NCBI GenBank assembly: GCA_035493895.1 | Contig: DATJHM010000150.1 | Coordinates: forward strand, 1 to 12,900 | DNA length: 12,900 bases | Source of the DNA: DATJHM01 sp035493895 | GTDB taxonomy: Bacteria; Chloroflexota; Ktedonobacteria; Ktedonobacterales; Ktedonobacteraceae | Direction of reading: 5' to 3' | Shown: positions 6,989-12,900 of the stretch, one piece after another | How the letters are laid out: each line of letters opens with the position of its first letter | Numbering within the stretch: position 1 is the first letter of the stretch | Program-made: the position numbers and the translations under genes | Notes under the pieces: generated by a model | The model's input: the letters and a program-made list of their open reading frames with translations, nothing else | What the model was told of the DNA's origin: nothing | Database searches by the model: none

Positions 6989-8740
6989 TTACACAAACAC
7001 CAATAGATCATCTTGCAACGAGACCATCGTTCGATACAGACCATCCTCAGCTATCAGTTGAGCATGAGTTCCTCGCTGGCAAACATTGCCCTGATCCATC
7101 ACGAGAATCTCATCCATGTGCTCCAGCCCCACCAGACGATGCGTAATCATCAGTGTCGTGCGTCCCTGCATCAACAAATCGAGCGTCTCCAGAATAGTTC
7201 GCTCCGTATATGGGTCCAGATTGGCAGTGGCTTCGTCCAGGATCAGCAGCGGCGCATCCTTGAGCAAGGCCCGCGCGATTGCCAGACGCTGGCGTTCTCC
7301 ACCCGAGAGGCGGAGCCCCTGCTCGCCAATCCAGGTAGCCAGGCCATCAGGAAGTTGCTGCACAAAATCGGCCAGGCCGACCTGCGCAATGACATCCATG
7401 AGTTCCTGCTCATTCGCATCTGGACGTGCCAGCAGAAGATTGCCACGTAGCGTCCTACTGAAGAGATAGGTATCCTGGTCGACCACACTGAAGATGGCTC
7501 GCAGATCTTGTAGCGCGTACTGCCGAATATCCTGTCCGTCCAGGCAAATAGCGCCCTGCGTGGTATCCCAGAAGCGGAGTGCCAGCTTCACCAGCGTACT
7601 CTTGCCCGAGCCGCTTGGACCCACGATCGCAACCTTCCGTCCAGGCTCCAGACAGAAAGAGACATCCTGCAAAGCATCCGCTTCGTCTGGTCCATACGAG
7701 AACGTCACGTGCTCAAATGCCAGCGTATGCCTGGATGTGGGCGTCGCGACGGGAGCCGGTAGCGGTTGCGGAGGGTCGACGATGAGCGGTTGCGTATCCA
7801 GCACAGAGAAGAGCCGCTTTGCCGCAGCTTGCGAATGGCCAAGCAGTTGCAAAGCCTGCGCAACCGGCATTACCGCTTCAAAGCTGGCCAGGATCATGAG
7901 CGCAAGGAAGGCCAGATAGACACCAGTGATATGATTTGTCGCCACCAGAGGGATCGCCGCCAGCAGGATCGTCCATAAAGCCAGATTCGTCAGCACGTCC
8001 AGAAGCGTCTGCTGGATGCCCGACACATTTGCCATGTGGCGTTGTATCGCGCCCAGGTCGGTATCCAGAGAGGCAACCTTCGCGGATTGCGCAGAAGTGC
8101 CACCACAGGCCAGCAGATCCGCCATCCCCTGCACACCGTCTACGACCGTCACCTTCAAGCCTGCCTGTGCCTCAATCTGTCTGCGTCCCATACCACGAGC
8201 CAGCCACCAGCCAAGCCCAGGGACACCAATGCCCGCCACCAGCAGGAAAATCAGCGAGATCCAGGCCAGGTGTAGCGCAAAGTTGGCAAAGACAACAAAG
8301 GTCAGGGCCGTAATCAACAACCAGATGAGCAACGGAGAAAAAAGGCGGAGATAGACATTTTGCAGTTCGTCGACATCAGAGATCAAGCGCGCCAGCACAT
8401 CCCCACTGCGATAGGACTGAAGTTGCGCGGGAGAAAGGCCAGCCAGACGAGTATAGAGTCTGACGCGTAATGCCGCCAGGAGGCGAAAAGCGGCATTATG
8501 GGAAAAGAGACGCTCGGCATAGCGCGAAACCGCACGCGAGACCCCCATAAAGCGTACGATATACATTGGAAGCGTCAACGTAATCAGCAACGGTCCCAGA
8601 GCTGCCGCCGCGATCAGGTAGGCCGCGACGCTCAAGAGAGCCATATTGCTCGCAATCGTGATGCTGCCCAGGAAAATTGCCAGCACCACAAGCCAACCAA
8701 AGGGGAGCAGCAATGAGAGCAGGCGTACCAGCTGTTTCAT
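6989..8740 (-). CDS. cydC: ABC transporter CydC, cytochrome bd assembly
   Basis: Half of the heterodimeric CydDC ABC exporter (transmembrane domain fused to ATPase), which supports assembly of cytochrome bd. In E. coli it exports cysteine/glutathione and binds haem. The 583-aa protein has about six membrane helices in its first 300 residues, with the CydC-type region SRYAERLFSHNAAFRLLAALR (73-93). The ATPase domain has Walker A GPSGSGKST (374-382), signature LSGGERQR (478-485), Walker B LLILDEAT (498-505) and the H-loop ITHR (532-535), all intact. Its ATG overlaps the cydD stop (ATGA), a sign of translational coupling, and GAGGTG lies about 5 bases upstream. CydC rather than CydD is assigned by position (second in the operon) and by the SRYAERL segment. 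Confidence 0.93.
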   Translation of the reverse strand: MKQLVRLLSLLLPFGWLVVLAIFLGSITIASNMALLSVAAYLIAAAALGPLLITLTLPMYIVRFMGVSRAVSRYAERLFSHNAAFRLLAALRVRLYTRLAGLSPAQLQSYRSGDVLARLISDVDELQNVYLRLFSPLLIWLLITALTFVVFANFALHLAWISLIFLLVAGIGVPGLGWWLARGMGRRQIEAQAGLKVTVVDGVQGMADLLACGGTSAQSAKVASLDTDLGAIQRHMANVSGIQQTLLDVLTNLALWTILLAAIPLVATNHITGVYLAFLALMILASFEAVMPVAQALQLLGHSQAAAKRLFSVLDTQPLIVDPPQPLPAPVATPTSRHTLAFEHVTFSYGPDEADALQDVSFCLEPGRKVAIVGPSGSGKSTLVKLALRFWDTTQGAICLDGQDIRQYALQDLRAIFSVVDQDTYLFSRTLRGNLLLARPDANEQELMDVIAQVGLADFVQQLPDGLATWIGEQGLRLSGGERQRLAIARALLKDAPLLILDEATANLDPYTERTILETLDLLMQGRTTLMITHRLVGLEHMDEILVMDQGNVCQRGTHAQLIAEDGLYRTMVSLQDDLLVFV

Positions 8741-10479
8741 ACCGCCACCTCTTTTCGCGTGTAGGCGTGCATCAATTGATGATACGCAGAGCCGCGCTGC
8801 CGTAAAAGATCGGCAGCACTGCCAACTTCCACGAGCCGCCCCCCTTCCAGAACGGCAATCTGGTCGGCAAGAGCGATCGTATTGAGACGATGCGCAATAA
8901 CCAGCACCGTGCGATTGACGAGCAGTTGTTTCAACGCCTGACGGATAAGAAGCTCACTTTGTGGATCGAGATTAGAAGTGGGCTCATCCAGGATCAGCAA
9001 AGGGGCATTTTTGAGGAAGGCACGAGCCAGCGCAATACGTTGGACCTGCCCCGCGCTCAAACGTGCGCCACGCTCTCCCAGCAGCGTCTCGTAGCCATGG
9101 GGAAGTTGCGCGATGAAATCGGCAGCCCCCGCCAGCCTGGCAGCTTCAGCAAGTTCTTCAGCGCTTGCCTGAGGACGGGCCAGCAGAATATTTTCGCGGA
9201 CACTGCCATAAAAAAGGTATGGTCGTTGCGGGACAAGCGAGACCTGCTCACGCCATAGCTCCAATGGCAAGTCCGGGAGGGACAGACCATTGACCTGAAT
9301 TTCGCCAGAGGAGACCTCATTGAAGCGCATCAGAAGATTCACCAGCGTGCTCTTCCCGGCACCGCTGCGGCCCACCAGAGCAGTGCAGGTTTGCGGCTTT
9401 AATGAGAGATTGATATCCTGCAAAGCAGGTTTCTCGCTTCCAGAATAGGTAAATCCAATATTTTTGATCTCTATAGTACATTCCACGTCTTGCGCCAGAG
9501 GATCGATACAATCAGCAGGCGCATGGACAGGCACAGGCGTATCGAGAATTTCACAGATGCGAGCGGATGCACTTTTGCCATCCATCGCCGCATGGCGTTG
9601 CGTCCCGAGGTCGCGCAGAGGACGATAAAACTCTGGCGCTAACAGCAGGATCAGAAAGGCTTGCTCGAAATGGATGCCATTATCAAGTAGACGAATCCCG
9701 AGCGTCACGGCTACCAGCGCGATCGCAAAAGCCGTCATAAACTCCAGCACCATACCCGAGAGAAAAGCCACGCGCAATACCTTGAGCGTCTTCTCGCGAA
9801 AATGATTGCTTACCACGATCATGCGCTGGCGCTCCCTCTCGCCAGTCCCAAACAACGTCAGCGTCGTCAGCCCCTGCACACAATCCAGAAAATGCGCACC
9901 CATACGCGAAAGAGCGCCCCATTGTCCCTGTATATGCCCCTCTGCATGGCTCCCAACCAGAATCATCAGCAGAGGAATAATCGGAGCCGTGACCAGCAAT
10001 AACACCCCACTGGCCCAGTCAAAAGGGAAAATATCAATCAGCACCAGAAGCGGCACCGCCACACTCAAGACCACCTGAGGAAGATAGCGACTGAAATACG
10101 CATCGAGGCGCTCTATCCCCTCACTCACCGTCACCACCAGTTCGCCCGTTTGCTCACCTTTCGCGTAGGCCGGACCAAGATTCAACAGATGAGCAAAGAC
10201 ACGCCTGCGCAAGATCGACTTCACGCGGATCGCTCCCTGCTGGGCTGTGCGTTCGCGCCCCCAGAGAAAGCTGGCCCGCACCACAATTGTGGCTAACAAA
10301 AAGAGCAGTAAAGGGAAAACGTCATGCAAATTCTTGTGATCAAGAAAAACCTGAGTCACCACCTTACTTAAAAGGTTCATCTGCACAATCATCACGATTG
10401 CGCCGAGAATACCAAACATGATCGTGATACTGATTGCAGTGCGAGCATATCGAACATGCTGAAACAGTCTACTTTTCAT
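8737..10479 (-). CDS. cydD: ABC transporter CydD, cytochrome bd assembly
   Basis: The other half of the CydDC exporter and the first gene of the operon. The protein is 580 aa from the ATG at 10479, with about six membrane helices in residues 15-290 and the CydD-type segment GAHFLDCVQGLTTLTLFG (194-211). The ATPase has Walker A GRSGAGKST (370-378), signature LSAGQVQR (474-481, Ala in place of the usual second Gly, common in CydD), Walker B LLILDEP (494-500) and H-loop IAHR (528-531). The ATG at 10479 is preferred over an in-frame GTG at 10503 because the Shine-Dalgarno GAAAGG lies between them, about 6 bases before the ATG. The last four bases overlap cydC. The nearest upstream gene on the other side is divergent, so the operon promoter must lie in 10480-10895. 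Confidence 0.94.
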   Translation of the reverse strand: MKSRLFQHVRYARTAISITIMFGILGAIVMIVQMNLLSKVVTQVFLDHKNLHDVFPLLLFLLATIVVRASFLWGRERTAQQGAIRVKSILRRRVFAHLLNLGPAYAKGEQTGELVVTVSEGIERLDAYFSRYLPQVVLSVAVPLLVLIDIFPFDWASGVLLLVTAPIIPLLMILVGSHAEGHIQGQWGALSRMGAHFLDCVQGLTTLTLFGTGERERQRMIVVSNHFREKTLKVLRVAFLSGMVLEFMTAFAIALVAVTLGIRLLDNGIHFEQAFLILLLAPEFYRPLRDLGTQRHAAMDGKSASARICEILDTPVPVHAPADCIDPLAQDVECTIEIKNIGFTYSGSEKPALQDINLSLKPQTCTALVGRSGAGKSTLVNLLMRFNEVSSGEIQVNGLSLPDLPLELWREQVSLVPQRPYLFYGSVRENILLARPQASAEELAEAARLAGAADFIAQLPHGYETLLGERGARLSAGQVQRIALARAFLKNAPLLILDEPTSNLDPQSELLIRQALKQLLVNRTVLVIAHRLNTIALADQIAVLEGGRLVEVGSAADLLRQRGSAYHQLMHAYTRKEVAV

Positions 10480-10633
10480 GCACAACCTTTCAGGGTCTCT
10501 CACAGCGCCGACGCCATTTTGCCAGTCATCCGGTCATAAGGATGAGCCAGAAGAGGCAAAGGAGAATTGGGTAAGAATACGCCCCTTAGGGCTCGGCAAC
10601 AGTTCAGGCTATGAGAAAGTTCTCTTATGCGCT

Positions 10634-10663
10634 ATTTTACACGAATAATGGAAGCGAAGACAA
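10634..10663 (-). promoter_or_regulatory. Candidate cyd operon promoter
   Basis: On the - strand, TTGTCT (10658-10663) is separated by 18 bp from TAAAAT (10634-10639), a plausible sigma70-like pair. It is the best-placed match I find, but it is not strong and other AT-rich hexamers exist nearby. Confidence 0.35.
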
Positions 10664-10682
10664 GGATGCAGAACGAATTTTA

Positions 10683-10700
10683 CATCACAAAACCATCACA
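10683..10700 (-). promoter_or_regulatory. Direct repeat upstream of the candidate cyd promoter
   Basis: Two copies of TGTGATG (- strand) at 10683-10689 and 10694-10700, with an 11-bp period, end about 20 bp upstream of the candidate -35. Direct repeats at one-helical-turn spacing are typical of OmpR/PhoB-class response-regulator sites. This would fit oxygen- or redox-dependent activation of a cyd operon, but the regulator is unknown. Confidence 0.35.
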
Positions 10701-10829
10701 TTTAGCAGACAGTAAACCAGCACAATGCACTTATTTTCTACGTAGTGAATGATAGACAACAATTTTTTTGTCGACTCTTACATATTTTACAGATTCGTGA
10801 CATATTCATGCAATTTGTTTCATATATTA

Positions 10830-10847
10830 TTGTTATGATAATAACAA
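10830..10847 (+). promoter_or_regulatory. Palindrome upstream of the SHOCT gene
   Basis: TTGTTAT-GATA-ATAACAA is a perfect palindrome with 7-bp arms, about 50 bp before the SHOCT start codon. It lies in an AT-rich stretch that likely includes the promoter (TTGTTT at 10815-10820 and TAATAA from 10839 are a possible pair). An operator role is inferred. Confidence 0.35.
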
Positions 10848-10895
10848 CATCATTACGTAGCAACCTGACATATCTCTACAGAGAGGATATTTTAT

Positions 10896-11183
10896 ATGTT
10901 ACTGGGACATTTTTTCGTACCGGGCCTGTTTTTGTTACTGGGCTTCAGTCGAATTTTCTGGTTTGCCCTATTGATCGTAGGCGTGTTGCTGCTGATTAAT
11001 GCCATGCGCACGCGAGCATCTCGGCCCACCTACCCCTACTATCCGCAAGCACCACAGCCACAAATTTCAGCCATGGAATTGCTGCGCCAGCGCTACGCTC
11101 GTGGTGAGATTGATGGGGTCACATTTGATCAGATGCGTGAGAGATTAGAGGCCTCGCAGCCGATGCAACAACAGCAACAATAG
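10896..11183 (+). CDS. Small membrane protein with C-terminal SHOCT domain
   Basis: A 95-aa protein: one long hydrophobic segment (about 5-36), a Pro/Tyr-rich linker (43-58), then a SHOCT-type helical hairpin (59-86) with the pattern AMELLRQRYARGEIDGVTFDQMRERLE, and a polyglutamine tail. SHOCT domains are short C-terminal modules found at the ends of many membrane and other proteins and are thought to mediate oligomerisation; no catalytic function is implied. The ATG at 10896 follows GAGAGGA with a spacing of about 8 bases. It is divergent from cydD and 416 bp away, so any link to cytochrome bd is only positional. A strong hairpin follows 27 bp after the stop. Confidence 0.82.
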   Translation: MLLGHFFVPGLFLLLGFSRIFWFALLIVGVLLLINAMRTRASRPTYPYYPQAPQPQISAMELLRQRYARGEIDGVTFDQMRERLEASQPMQQQQQ

Positions 11184-11210
11184 AGAGCATTACTGATTTG
11201 AGACAACGAT

Positions 11211-11261
11211 ACATCAATGCATCAGCTCTTTTTGTAAAGAAGTGAGCTGATGCATTGATGT
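11211..11261. terminator. 18-bp perfect hairpin between convergent genes
   Basis: Perfect inverted repeat: 11211-11228 (ACATCAATGCATCAGCTC) with 11244-11261, and a 15-nt loop. It sits between the convergent stops of the SHOCT gene and the coiled-coil gene. Neither strand has a good U-run after the stem, so it is a likely bidirectional transcript end or 3' stabiliser rather than a textbook intrinsic terminator. Confidence 0.65.
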
Positions 11262-11263
11262 TA

Positions 11264-11295
11264 AGAGGTTTAAGCGACTGGTAGAGGTTTAAGCG
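11264..11295. repeat. 13-bp direct repeat at the end of the coiled-coil gene
   Basis: AGAGGTTTAAGCG occurs at 11264-11276 and again at 11283-11295; the second copy covers the stop codon of the - strand gene. It probably reflects a small local duplication. Confidence 0.6.
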
Positions 11296-11897
11296 TAGTA
11301 TGCTTTCAACGTATAGCCTAGCCCAATAAGTGAGGCAGCCCCTCCGGTCACAGAAAAAAAGGTGTTATTCATTCTATCGGGCACATCCCAACGAGATCTG
11401 GCGGTTTGGTTCCTCAATTCCTGTACCATATGATTCATCTGCTCCACAGTACCTGTCAGACGATTGAGATGGCCCTCTATATTTGTCAGACGATTATTGA
11501 TCTCGTTAGCTCGCCCCTCCTCTAGCAGAGATAGATGCTCGAACTGATTGTGTTGCTGCACATTATCTGAAGAATGGCTACTGGAGTCGCGGCGAGTGTT
11601 GACAGGTTCCATCTGTATATCATCATCATGTCCCTGTGACATATCCCGTGATTTTCCTGCATGCTGGCAATTATCCAGGTGTCTCTGCTGCTCGGCCAGC
11701 GCAGTTGCACTGTTTCTAAAATCATGGGGTTTTTGCCTTTCACGCTTCTCAAAAGATCCCCGTCTGCTGCTTGATACAGTCTCATGCATTTTTTGCATTT
11801 GCTGAGTCATATCAAGACCTCTCGAACTATCAATCTGTGGAGCTGTTGTAGAATCAAGTTTGCGCTCAGGAGAACTTTCACGTGATGATTTTAGCAT
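11289..11897 (-). CDS. Unrecognised coiled-coil, probably tail-anchored membrane protein
   Basis: 202 aa, no family recognised. Residues 1-120 are polar, rich in Ser, Arg, Gln and Asp, with low complexity, and are probably disordered. Residues 121-163 form a convincing coiled coil: hydrophobic residues at 133, 137, 140, 144, 147, 151, 154, 158 and 161 keep strict 4-3 spacing. After a short basic/aromatic segment (ARSRWDVPDR) comes one Gly-rich hydrophobic stretch (179-198) ending in LKAYYA, fitting a C-terminal membrane anchor with the bulk of the protein in the cytoplasm. AGAGGGAGT lies about 6 bases before the ATG, which supports the gene being real. The C-terminal half superficially recalls phage XhlA-type proteins (coiled coil plus membrane segment), but the long disordered N-terminus does not. 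Two palindromes lie immediately upstream. Function unknown. Confidence 0.72.
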   Translation of the reverse strand: MLKSSRESSPERKLDSTTAPQIDSSRGLDMTQQMQKMHETVSSSRRGSFEKRERQKPHDFRNSATALAEQQRHLDNCQHAGKSRDMSQGHDDDIQMEPVNTRRDSSSHSSDNVQQHNQFEHLSLLEEGRANEINNRLTNIEGHLNRLTGTVEQMNHMVQELRNQTARSRWDVPDRMNNTFFSVTGGAASLIGLGYTLKAYYA

Positions 11898-11916
11898 AAT
11901 CTGACTCCCTCTGACA

Positions 11917-11968
11917 AAAGATAAAAATATTTTTATCTTTAATCAGTATTTAAAATGCATAAATACTG
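11917..11968. promoter_or_regulatory. Two stacked palindromes upstream of the coiled-coil gene
   Basis: 11917-11940 is a perfect 24-bp palindrome (halves AAAGATAAAAAT and ATTTTTATCTTT) ending just upstream of the Shine-Dalgarno of the - strand gene. Next to it, CAGTATTTA (11944-11952) and TAAATACTG (11960-11968) form a 9-bp stem with a 7-nt loop, followed on the + strand by TTTTTT (11971-11976). They could be tandem operators, a leader structure, or, for the second, a weak + strand terminator. Confidence 0.45.
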
Positions 11969-12166
11969 GCTTTTTTAGATTTTTCACTAACAAGTATATC
12001 AGAAAGGATATCAATACATGATCAGCGGGGGCATGAACGTGCTCAAGGATCGCTCAAGGTTTTTTCTGCTGGAATTCTCTCATCGTTGCTTCGTTATGTC
12101 ACATAAATAAGGCGAATCGCCCATCAATTCCGTCGTGCTCTGACTACCTTCGTTGCATCTTTTCTC

Positions 12167-12420
12167 AGTAGGGACGCCATGTCGAATGGCGTCCGCCCCC
12201 ACCGGCCATCTCGCCTTTCTAGAAGCTTCTCGAGCGCATGTTCCTGGCGGGAGAAAAGACACCATGACGCTTGAGAGACCAGTGGGACGCCGTCAAAGGT
12301 CATGGCACACGTTTTTTGTGGCACGCGAAACTGTGGAAAGGGCGGAGCGCCACGTCTGCGGAGCCAGCGGGACCGCGCGAGTTCCCGGACGCCATTCCGT
12401 GCCTCCATGGCGTCCCTACT
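12167..12420. repeat. Palindromic intergenic repeat element, copy 2
   Basis: A 254-bp element bounded by perfect 15-bp terminal inverted repeats (AGTAGGGACGCCATG and its complement ending at 12420). Each end folds into its own hairpin: GGACGCCAT (12172-12180) with ATGGCGTCC (12186-12194), and 12387-12395 with 12407-12415. A degenerate unit AGTGGGACGCCGT lies in the middle (12281-12293). The words GCGGAGCC and GTTCCCGGACGCCAT are shared with the element at 1759-1937. There is no transposase gene and no obvious target-site duplication. It is best described as a composite REP/MITE-like element. Confidence 0.75.
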
Positions 12421-12565
12421 GGCCTGGGGAGCGGTGCCAACGGGTGCGACGTTTGACCGGATGCGACGAAATTGATCGGAGATTCCCCTTCTCTACGTGA
12501 CATTGCAGATAAGCGGCGACTCTACGGGCACCGGGTACAGGCTTATTGCAGATAGACGACAAAGC

Positions 12566-12618
12566 GAAAATAACAAGAAGCTCGTGCTATTTCATAGCAT
12601 GAGCTTCTTGTTATTTTC
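12566..12618 (-). terminator. 25-bp hairpin downstream of the 23S rRNA gene
   Basis: The arms 12566-12590 and 12594-12618 are complementary at 24 of 25 positions (one G-T pair at 12584/12600, read on the + strand) around a TTC loop. The structure lies about 80 bp after the 3' end of the 23S gene and probably ends the rRNA transcript. The distal arm in the - strand transcript ends with UUAUUUUC, giving some U-richness. Confidence 0.7.
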
Positions 12619-12696
12619 AACTGAACGATCATTTTTCCTCAATTTTGTCGAGACCACGAGTGACTGAAGCAGCGAGCGCGCCACAACGCGTGTGCA

Positions 12697-12900
12697 AGTG
12701 AAACAAGCCGTACGATCATTAGTGTTGCTTTGCTTCGCCTGTTACCAGGTGTCCACCTGCAACCTATCAACCAGATTCTCTTTCTGGGATCTTGACTCTC
12801 TTAGAGAGTGGGAGAACTTGTCTTGGGTGCGGCTTCGCGCTTAGATGCCTTCAGCGCTTATCCCTTCTTGACGTAGCTATCCAGCTCTGGCCCGGGCAGG
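12697..12900 (-). rRNA. 23S ribosomal RNA, 3' end only
   Basis: The complement of this segment aligns by eye with the last roughly 200 nt of bacterial 23S rRNA (domain VI). On the - strand I recognise GCGCTGAAGGCATCTAAGCG, then GTTCTCCCACTCTC with its pairing partner, and the near-terminal CACTAATGATCGTACGGCTTG. The rest of the gene lies to the right of the window. The exact 3' end is estimated from the E. coli GGCTTAACC end and may be off by several bases. No 5S gene follows before the hairpin. Confidence 0.92.

Larger units (their letters stand above)
10480..10895. other. Divergent regulatory region between cydD and the SHOCT gene
   Basis: The 416 bp contain no gene I can support. The middle and right parts are AT-rich. 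Besides the sites listed separately, there is a small palindrome, GAGAA-AG-TTCTC, at 10613-10624, just downstream of the putative cydD start site. The leader from the candidate promoter to the cydD start codon would be about 150 nt, and I see no known riboswitch or classical terminator in it. Confidence 0.6.
11898..12696. other. Long non-coding stretch between the coiled-coil gene and the 23S rRNA
   Basis: About 800 bp without a gene I can support. From the left it holds an AT-rich part with two stacked palindromes (11917-11968), an 11-bp-spaced direct repeat GCTCAAGG (12041-12048 and 12052-12059), the palindromic repeat element (12167-12420), a 10-bp repeat ATTGCAGATA (12502-12511 and 12545-12554) and the 25-bp hairpin after the 23S gene. 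I looked for a 5S rRNA and tRNAs on the - strand and saw none. Open frames inside the repeat lack protein-like features and a convincing Shine-Dalgarno. Confidence 0.6.

Noticed and set aside
7494..7919. + strand frame opposite cydC
   Set aside because: A shadow of the intact CydC ATPase domain; Ser/Cys/Arg-rich product without domain features.
10480..10503. GTG start for cydD at 10503
   Set aside because: The Shine-Dalgarno GAAAGG lies between the GTG and the ATG at 10479; the extra residues are polar and unlike CydD N-termini.
12041..12059. Tandem GCTCAAGG copies as a possible iteron or CRISPR-like repeat
   Set aside because: Only two short copies with a 3-bp spacer; no array, no spacers and no Cas genes in the window.
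12124..12500. Overlapping open frames on both strands across the repeat at 12167-12420
   Set aside because: They arise from a GC-rich palindromic repeat; no Shine-Dalgarno or protein pattern, and the two strands cannot both be coding.
12502..12554. Two ATTGCAGATA copies as attachment-site repeats
   Set aside because: Only 10 bp and 43 bp apart, with no integrase or tRNA gene nearby; likely chance or local duplication.
12420..12696. Possible 5S rRNA or tRNA after the 23S gene
   Set aside because: No 5S core pattern or tRNA cloverleaf could be found on the - strand; the space before the hairpin is too short for a 5S gene.

Overview
The window looks like chromosomal DNA of a Gram-positive-type or filamentous soil bacterium. 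My best guess is Chloroflexota, class Ktedonobacteria. This rests on the moderate GC content by eye, strong Shine-Dalgarno sites, a short-Q-loop (Bacillus/Geobacillus-type) cytochrome bd, a SHOCT-domain membrane protein, an M48 protease with a zinc-ribbon tail, and GTAGGGACGCC-type palindromic intergenic repeats. The assignment is inference; I recognise no exact gene.

Layout. On the + strand at 1-1706 are a short-chain dehydrogenase cut by the left edge and a zinc-free NADP-dependent MDR oxidoreductase, separated by a hairpin. At 1707-2054 is a convergent gap holding a palindromic repeat element. On the - strand at 2055-4288 are an M48 metallopeptidase with a C-terminal zinc ribbon, a four-helix YrdB/DUF2568 protein and an MBL-fold hydrolase. 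The last two are probably one operon, driven by a promoter covered by an inverted-repeat operator. On the - strand at 4492-10479 is a complete cytochrome bd operon in the order cydD-cydC-cydA-cydB, ending in a strong hairpin at 4434-4469. CydDC is the ABC transporter (thiol/haem related) needed to assemble the oxidase, and CydAB is the quinol:O2 oxidoreductase, so the operon encodes both enzyme and assembly factor. A roughly 400-bp AT-rich intergenic region follows, with candidate control sites for cydD on one side and for a small SHOCT protein (+ strand) on the other.

The right end holds an unrecognised, probably tail-anchored coiled-coil protein on the - strand, converging on the SHOCT gene across an 18-bp perfect hairpin. 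Upstream of it is an approximately 800-bp non-coding stretch containing two stacked palindromes, a second and larger copy of the palindromic repeat with perfect 15-bp terminal inverted repeats, and a 25-bp hairpin. Last comes the 3' end of a 23S rRNA gene on the - strand, with no 5S gene visible behind it inside the window.

I found no clearly new multi-gene system. The best leads are the orphan coiled-coil protein with its palindromic leader, the repeat family, the two candidate operators, and the 23S gene lacking an adjacent 5S gene.
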